Source of the DNA: Micromonospora craniellae
Lineage (GTDB): Bacteria > Actinomycetota > Actinomycetes > Mycobacteriales > Micromonosporaceae
DNA length: 64,000 nt
Direction of reading: 5' to 3'
NCBI RefSeq assembly: GCF_014764405.1
Contig: NZ_CP061725.1
Span: 3,968,001 to 4,032,000 of the forward strand
Below, one piece after another: positions 60,590 to 64,000 of this stretch (positions within the stretch are counted from its first letter, which is position 1; each line of letters starts with the position of its first letter). The notes below the pieces were generated by a model, which was not told the origin of the DNA, did not search any database, and worked only from the letters and a program-made list of their open reading frames with translations. Both the position numbers and the translations under genes were made by a program.

Positions 60590-61810
60590 TCAGATGGCGG
60601 TGAGCGTCATCGTCGTCGAGTAGGACCCCGGCGCGACGGTGGTGGGCATGCGCAGTTCGAGACCGGCCCCCAACTTGGCCGTTCCGCGACCGGAGCCGGC
60701 TGCGGCGGTGCCCAGCGTGGCGCCGCTCTTCAGTCCGGTGCCGGCGGCGACGGGCGAGCCCGCCACGACGGTCTGCCCCGGCGCTGCCTCTTCGAGCTCG
60801 GGCGTCCAGCCCAGGTGCTTGCCGTCGATCGTGCCCGCGGCGCCGGTGAAGTCACCCACCTGACCGGAGACGCTCCAGCCCGGGTCGGCCGCACGCAGGT
60901 CACTGACGGTCACCGTCGGCAGTGCGCCGGTGGAGACCAGAGCGTCCAGTTCGGGCGACACCTGCGGGTTGCTCAGGAGGACCGAGTTCGCGTCGGCCCG
61001 CAGGGAGAGTGCGCCGGTGTCCGACACGACCGTCGTGATGGTGATGGAGGTCGATGCGCCTCCGGGCTCCGCCACCACGGTGAACGGCACGGGCACGCTG
61101 ACGCCGCCGGCCGCCAGGAAGTTCAGCGTGTGTGATCCCGCCTCGGTGTCGTCGGGAACCGGGACGGCCTCGCCGGAGAAGCTGCCAGCGGCATCGGTGG
61201 TGAAGGTGGTGAGCGTGGCGCCACGGTTGAGCTTGACCGTGACCGTCGTCGAGGCCGGGAAGTTCGTCCCGGAGGCGGACAGTGACGTACCCGCCGGCAC
61301 CGCATCCGTGGCGAGCGTCACGGTCGGTACCACCGGTACCGCCACGGTGAATCGCTCGGTGTGCACACTCCGTACAGCGTCGCCAGCTCCGGCGCCGGTC
61401 AGCATGCGCAGCCAGTGTCCGCCGCCGGTCAGGTCCGCCGGGACGGTGACCGAGCCGCTGATGTCGCCTGTGGTGTCGGCGGCGGTGACCTCGGCGAAGA
61501 TGTCGGAGCCGGAGCTGTCCCGGATCGCACCATCGTTGATCTTGACGATGACCACCGATCCGGAGCCGTCGTCGTTGACGAAGCCGGTGCCGGTGAAGGC
61601 GATCGTCCCGCCGGGGGCGACGGTGTTGGAGGCGATGGCGACGGTGGCGCCGTTCGGGTTGTCGGGTCGAGGCTCGGCGGCTGCGGCCGGGCCGGTCAGG
61701 GTCAGCGTCGCCGCGACGCAGGCAGCTGCGGTGACCGCGCCGATGCGTAGGCCGGTACCGAGTCGGATGGGCAAGCGCGCGCCCGAGCGCGCGGATCGCG
61801 AGGGGTTCAA
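60590..61810 (-). CDS. WxL-like secreted surface protein with repeated beta domains
   Basis: Secreted protein of 406 residues. Signal peptide (IGAVTAAACVAATLTLTGPAAAA), a domain (about 33-140) starting PNGATVAIASNTVAPGG, a second Ig-like domain (about 145-245; ASGTNFPASTTVTVKLN), and a C-terminal WxL-like region with ADPGWSVSGQVGDF and LGWTPEL. The first domain recurs in the LPKTG protein. TTG at 61810 is preferred because AGGGAAGGAA lies six bases upstream; GTG 61861 is an alternative. First gene of the leftward operon; divergent from the binding lipoprotein across an iron box. Confidence 0.75.
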   Translation of the reverse strand: MNPSRSARSGARLPIRLGTGLRIGAVTAAACVAATLTLTGPAAAAEPRPDNPNGATVAIASNTVAPGGTIAFTGTGFVNDDGSGSVVIVKINDGAIRDSSGSDIFAEVTAADTTGDISGSVTVPADLTGGGHWLRMLTGAGAGDAVRSVHTERFTVAVPVVPTVTLATDAVPAGTSLSASGTNFPASTTVTVKLNRGATLTTFTTDAAGSFSGEAVPVPDDTEAGSHTLNFLAAGGVSVPVPFTVVAEPGGASTSITITTVVSDTGALSLRADANSVLLSNPQVSPELDALVSTGALPTVTVSDLRAADPGWSVSGQVGDFTGAAGTIDGKHLGWTPELEEAAPGQTVVAGSPVAAGTGLKSGATLGTAAAGSGRGTAKLGAGLELRMPTTVAPGSYSTTMTLTAI

Positions 61811-61900
61811 GTGGAGTTCCTTCCCTGCCGCCCGGTGGATGGGCGGTTGGTTGCAGGTCACTAATGGATTCAGTGCGGGAGTGATCCGCTTCCGCCGACT

Positions 61901-61919
61901 AGAGGTTAGGCTAACCTAA
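61901..61919. promoter_or_regulatory. IdeR/DmdR (DtxR-type) iron box
   Basis: AGAGGTTAGGCTAACCTAA matches the iron-box consensus TTAGGTTAGSCTAACCTAA at 17 of 19 positions, with the whole central palindrome intact. It lies between the divergent operons, 90 bp from the WxL-like start and 63 bp from the binding-protein start, so iron-loaded IdeR/DmdR should repress both. Confidence 0.85.
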
Positions 61920-61982
61920 CCGCTGACGCCAAGGAAGAAGTGGCTGATCAGACAGTTAGAAACCAGGCATGGAGGAATTTCA

Positions 61983-62999
61983 GTGACATCGCGTCCGGCG
62001 TACCGGTGGCGGGCCGCCATCGCCGTCGCCATCGCTCTTCCGGGACTCGCCATGGCCGCCTGTACCGCCGACGCCGGGCCCGAGTCCGTAGCGCATGAAC
62101 GCACTGTGACGGACGGCAACGGCGTCTCCGTCACGGTGCCCGAGAACCCCGTTCGAGTGATCACGCTCAGTGAGCCCACTCTGGACGGTGCCCTGGCTCT
62201 CGGTGTGTCCGTGGTCGGTACGACGAGCGGACGAGGTCAGAGTGGCGCGCCCGCGTACCTGGCCGACCGCGCTGCCGGCATCCCCATCGTCGCGTCCGTC
62301 GCCGGCCCGAACATCGAACAGATTCTGACTCTTCAGCCAGATCTCATCCTCACTGACGGCACCGTCGCCGCAGACGATGCCGTCCTCGCCAAACTTCAGG
62401 AGATCGCGCCCATGGTCTTCATCGGCAAGACGGCGGCTGACTGGAAGACGTCCTTCACCACGCTCGGCCAGGCGGTCAACAAGTCCGCCGAGGCGGAGCA
62501 GGTGCTCGCCGGATACGACAGTCGGGTGACCGAGATCAAGTCACGGCTCGGCCAGCATGCCGACGACACCGTTGCCATCGTCCGCTGGGGCACCGGTCAG
62601 CCGTCCCTGCTGCTGCGGGAACTGCCGCCCAGCAAGGTGCTCGCCGACCTGGGCCTGCGCCGACCTCCCGCACAGGACCGCGACGGGCCTGGTCACTCCC
62701 AGCCGGTCAGCCGCGAGAACCTGGACCAACTGGACGCCGACTGGATGTTCTTCGGCTCGCTCGGTGGCGCCACGAACCCGGCGGGTGGGAGCACCGGCAC
62801 CGACGCCAGCCGGGAGGCCAGCGAGAGACTGCTAAACGACGACGCGGTGAAGACGCCCGGCTTCACCGCTCTGACCGCGTACCGCAACGGCCAGGTCATC
62901 CCAGTCGACGGATCGGCCTGGGCCAGTTCGGGCGGACCACTGGCCGCCACCGTCATTCTCGACCAGACCGCCGAGGCCATGACCAGTCCGACCAACTGA
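61983..62999 (+). CDS. Iron-siderophore/heme ABC transporter substrate-binding lipoprotein (FecB/FhuD type)
   Basis: Lipoprotein of 338 residues: signal peptide with lipobox LAMAAC (Cys about 27), then a FhuD/BtuF-type periplasmic-binding fold (VPENPVRVITLSEPTLDGALALGV, IASV...NIEQILTLQPDLILT, and closing TALTAYRNGQVIPVDG). Captures the iron ligand outside the membrane. GTG at 61983 with GGAGG seven bases upstream. First gene after the iron box on the right. Confidence 0.85.
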   Translation: MTSRPAYRWRAAIAVAIALPGLAMAACTADAGPESVAHERTVTDGNGVSVTVPENPVRVITLSEPTLDGALALGVSVVGTTSGRGQSGAPAYLADRAAGIPIVASVAGPNIEQILTLQPDLILTDGTVAADDAVLAKLQEIAPMVFIGKTAADWKTSFTTLGQAVNKSAEAEQVLAGYDSRVTEIKSRLGQHADDTVAIVRWGTGQPSLLLRELPPSKVLADLGLRRPPAQDRDGPGHSQPVSRENLDQLDADWMFFGSLGGATNPAGGSTGTDASREASERLLNDDAVKTPGFTALTAYRNGQVIPVDGSAWASSGGPLAATVILDQTAEAMTSPTN

Positions 63000-63031
63000 C
63001 GGCCACCCCCTCCGAACAGAGAGAGCCTGCT

Positions 63032-63613
63032 GTGAGAATTCGCCTCCTTGCCGCCACCCTGACCGCTGTGACAACCGCCGCCCTGGCGATGTCCGGTCCC
63101 GCCCAGGCCAATCCCCGGCCGTCCAATCCGCAGGGCGCGACCGTGTCGTTGGCCGCCGACAGCGCCACGGCTGGCGGCACCCTGCGTTACACGGGCACCG
63201 GATTCGTCAACGAGGGCGGGCGCGGCCAGATCGTCACGATCAAACTGGACGACGTGGACATCCTCGGTACCGTCACCGCCAGCGACAGCGGTGCCATCTC
63301 CGGTACGGTCACCATCCCCGCCGCCACCCCGCCGGGCAGTCACTGGCTGCGTTTCCTGGCCGGATCCGGGCGGGAGGACGACGGACCGGCACGGAGCCTG
63401 GCCAGCTCCGAGTTCACGGTGAGTGCCGCCGCAGGCGGCGGTGCGGACGAGCCGACGGCGGCCCCGACCGGCACCCCTGACCTGGACGCCCTGCCGAAGA
63501 CCGGCATCGACGCCGGGCCATGGACGCTCGGAGCGATCATGTTGCCGATCGCCGGATTCGTGCTGTTGCTGGTCGACCGTCGGCGACGGCACCGGGCCGA
63601 CGCCGCGTCGTGA
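63032..63613 (+). CDS. LPKTG wall-anchored protein sharing a domain with the WxL-like protein
   Basis: Protein of 193 residues. Signal peptide (LLAATLTAVTTAALAMSGPAQA), one beta domain (about 30-130) starting NPQGATVSLAADSATAGGT with GTGFVNEGGRGQ and SHWLRFLAGSG, a short linker, LPKTG (154-158), membrane span and RRRRHR tail. The domain is clearly homologous to the first domain of the WxL-like protein (GTGFVNDDGSGS, GGHWLRMLTGAG). A candidate ligand-binding or ligand-passing domain. It overlaps the permease gene by four bases (GTGA). Confidence 0.85.
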   Translation: MRIRLLAATLTAVTTAALAMSGPAQANPRPSNPQGATVSLAADSATAGGTLRYTGTGFVNEGGRGQIVTIKLDDVDILGTVTASDSGAISGTVTIPAATPPGSHWLRFLAGSGREDDGPARSLASSEFTVSAAAGGGADEPTAAPTGTPDLDALPKTGIDAGPWTLGAIMLPIAGFVLLLVDRRRRHRADAAS

Positions 63614-64000
63614 CCCTGCCGATGACCGATGCCGGCCCGGTCGACGAAGTCCGTACCGGGCCGGCGCGGCGTCATACGATCCGGATCGCCGGGCTGCTCG
63701 CGATCGTGGCCGCGCTCCTGCTGGCCGTGGTGGCCAGCGTCGCCTTCGGTGCCCGGCCGGTTCCGCTCGATCAGGTGTGGATGGCACTCACCGCGTACGA
63801 CGGCAGTCCCGACGCGATCGCGGTACGTGACCTGCGGGTACCGCGGACACTGCTCGGTATCGCCGTCGGAGCGGCGCTCGGGGTGGCGGGCTGCCTGATG
63901 CAGGCGGTGACCCGGAATCCGCTCGCCGAGCCGGGCATCCTCGGAGTCAACGCGGGTGCCGCCGCAGCCATCGTCACCGCGTTGAGCCTGTTGGGCATCA
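63610..64000 (+). CDS. FecCD-type permease (5' part only)
   Basis: First 130 codons of a BtuC/FecCD-family iron transporter permease. After a hydrophilic start there are hydrophobic helices (LLAIVAALLLAVVASVAFG) and the family stretch RDLRVPRTLLGIAVGAALGVAGCLMQAVTRNPLAEPGILGVNAGA, which is characteristic. GTG at 63610 overlaps the LPKTG stop. It continues beyond the window; a second permease may follow. Partner of the FecE-type ATPase and the binding lipoprotein. Confidence 0.9.
   Translation, partial: MTLPMTDAGPVDEVRTGPARRHTIRIAGLLAIVAALLLAVVASVAFGARPVPLDQVWMALTAYDGSPDAIAVRDLRVPRTLLGIAVGAALGVAGCLMQAVTRNPLAEPGILGVNAGAAAAIVTALSLLGI

Noticed and set aside
1..64000. tRNA, rRNA or CRISPR arrays
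   Set aside because: No cloverleaf-like stretch with CCA-type context and no regularly spaced repeats of CRISPR length were seen in the intergenic regions; a tRNAscan or Infernal run would decide.

Overview
The window is high-GC actinobacterial DNA, most likely from Micromonospora or a close relative (Micromonosporaceae). The evidence is a very high third-position GC content, many GTG starts and 4-base stop/start overlaps, mycothiol synthase (mshD) near an orphan GlnR-type regulator, an XRE / HbhA-like / DUF2516 gene set like mycobacterial Rv0474-Rv0476, an IdeR/DmdR-type iron box, and a dispersed palindromic repeat (core GGAAGGGTCCCCTGCTAAC) present four times. I saw no rRNA, tRNA or CRISPR. 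Most of the window is ordinary chromosomal housekeeping DNA.

Layout. 1-9.9 kb: FAD-linked oxidase (cut by the left edge), DUF4031 and HD-hydrolase genes that overlap tail to tail, FUSC-type exporter, PrsW protease, a 55-aa membrane protein, a GroES-like protein, an AI-2E-family permease, a DinG-like helicase, a DUF402 protein. 9.9-12.7 kb: phosphate module (PPK2, DUF47/PhoU-like, Pit transporter) with a three-unit PHO-box-like repeat. 12.7-19.5 kb: oxidoreductase, NUDIX, mshD, polysaccharide deacetylase, glnR, two membrane/envelope genes. 19.5-21 kb: sulfur module made of a 25-codon Cys-containing leader peptide, a sulfurtransferase and SseC/DUF1416. 21-30 kb: a tiny LPLTG protein with a GT2 glycosyltransferase, a GntR locus with a perfect palindrome, a giant secreted S8 protease beside a divergent winged-helix regulator. 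30-41 kb: glycogen-debranching-type enzyme, SCP2, DsrE, nitrobindin-like, class IV aminotransferase, a Fur gene that has lost its DNA-binding domain, YgfZ, BKACE, asparaginase, XRE/HbhA-like/DUF2516. 41-45 kb: DEAD-box helicase, SDR, WYL regulator.

45.3-52.5 kb is a decay zone. All four genes of an ABC-transporter plus two-component operon (ATPase, permease, histidine kinase, response regulator) carry an internal deletion that removes catalytic or recognition parts. A methyltransferase there has lost SAM motif I and has a C-terminal frameshift, and a small gene pair near 52.2 kb looks frameshifted. Intact EI24, macro-domain and XRE/DUF397 genes lie between them. At 53.4-55.8 kb an IS1634-family element sits in intergenic repeats, inside a long inverted repeat and flanked by a 16-bp direct repeat.

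57-64 kb holds the most interesting system: two divergent operons around an iron box. Leftward are a WxL-like secreted protein, a DUF916-like membrane-anchored protein, a sortase fused to a large extracellular region, and a FecE-type ATPase. Rightward are an iron-type substrate-binding lipoprotein, an LPKTG wall-anchored protein sharing a domain with the WxL-like protein, and a FecCD permease cut by the right edge. Together they look like an iron-repressed, sortase-assembled cell-wall relay feeding an ABC importer for a siderophore or heme. I cannot match this arrangement to a described system.
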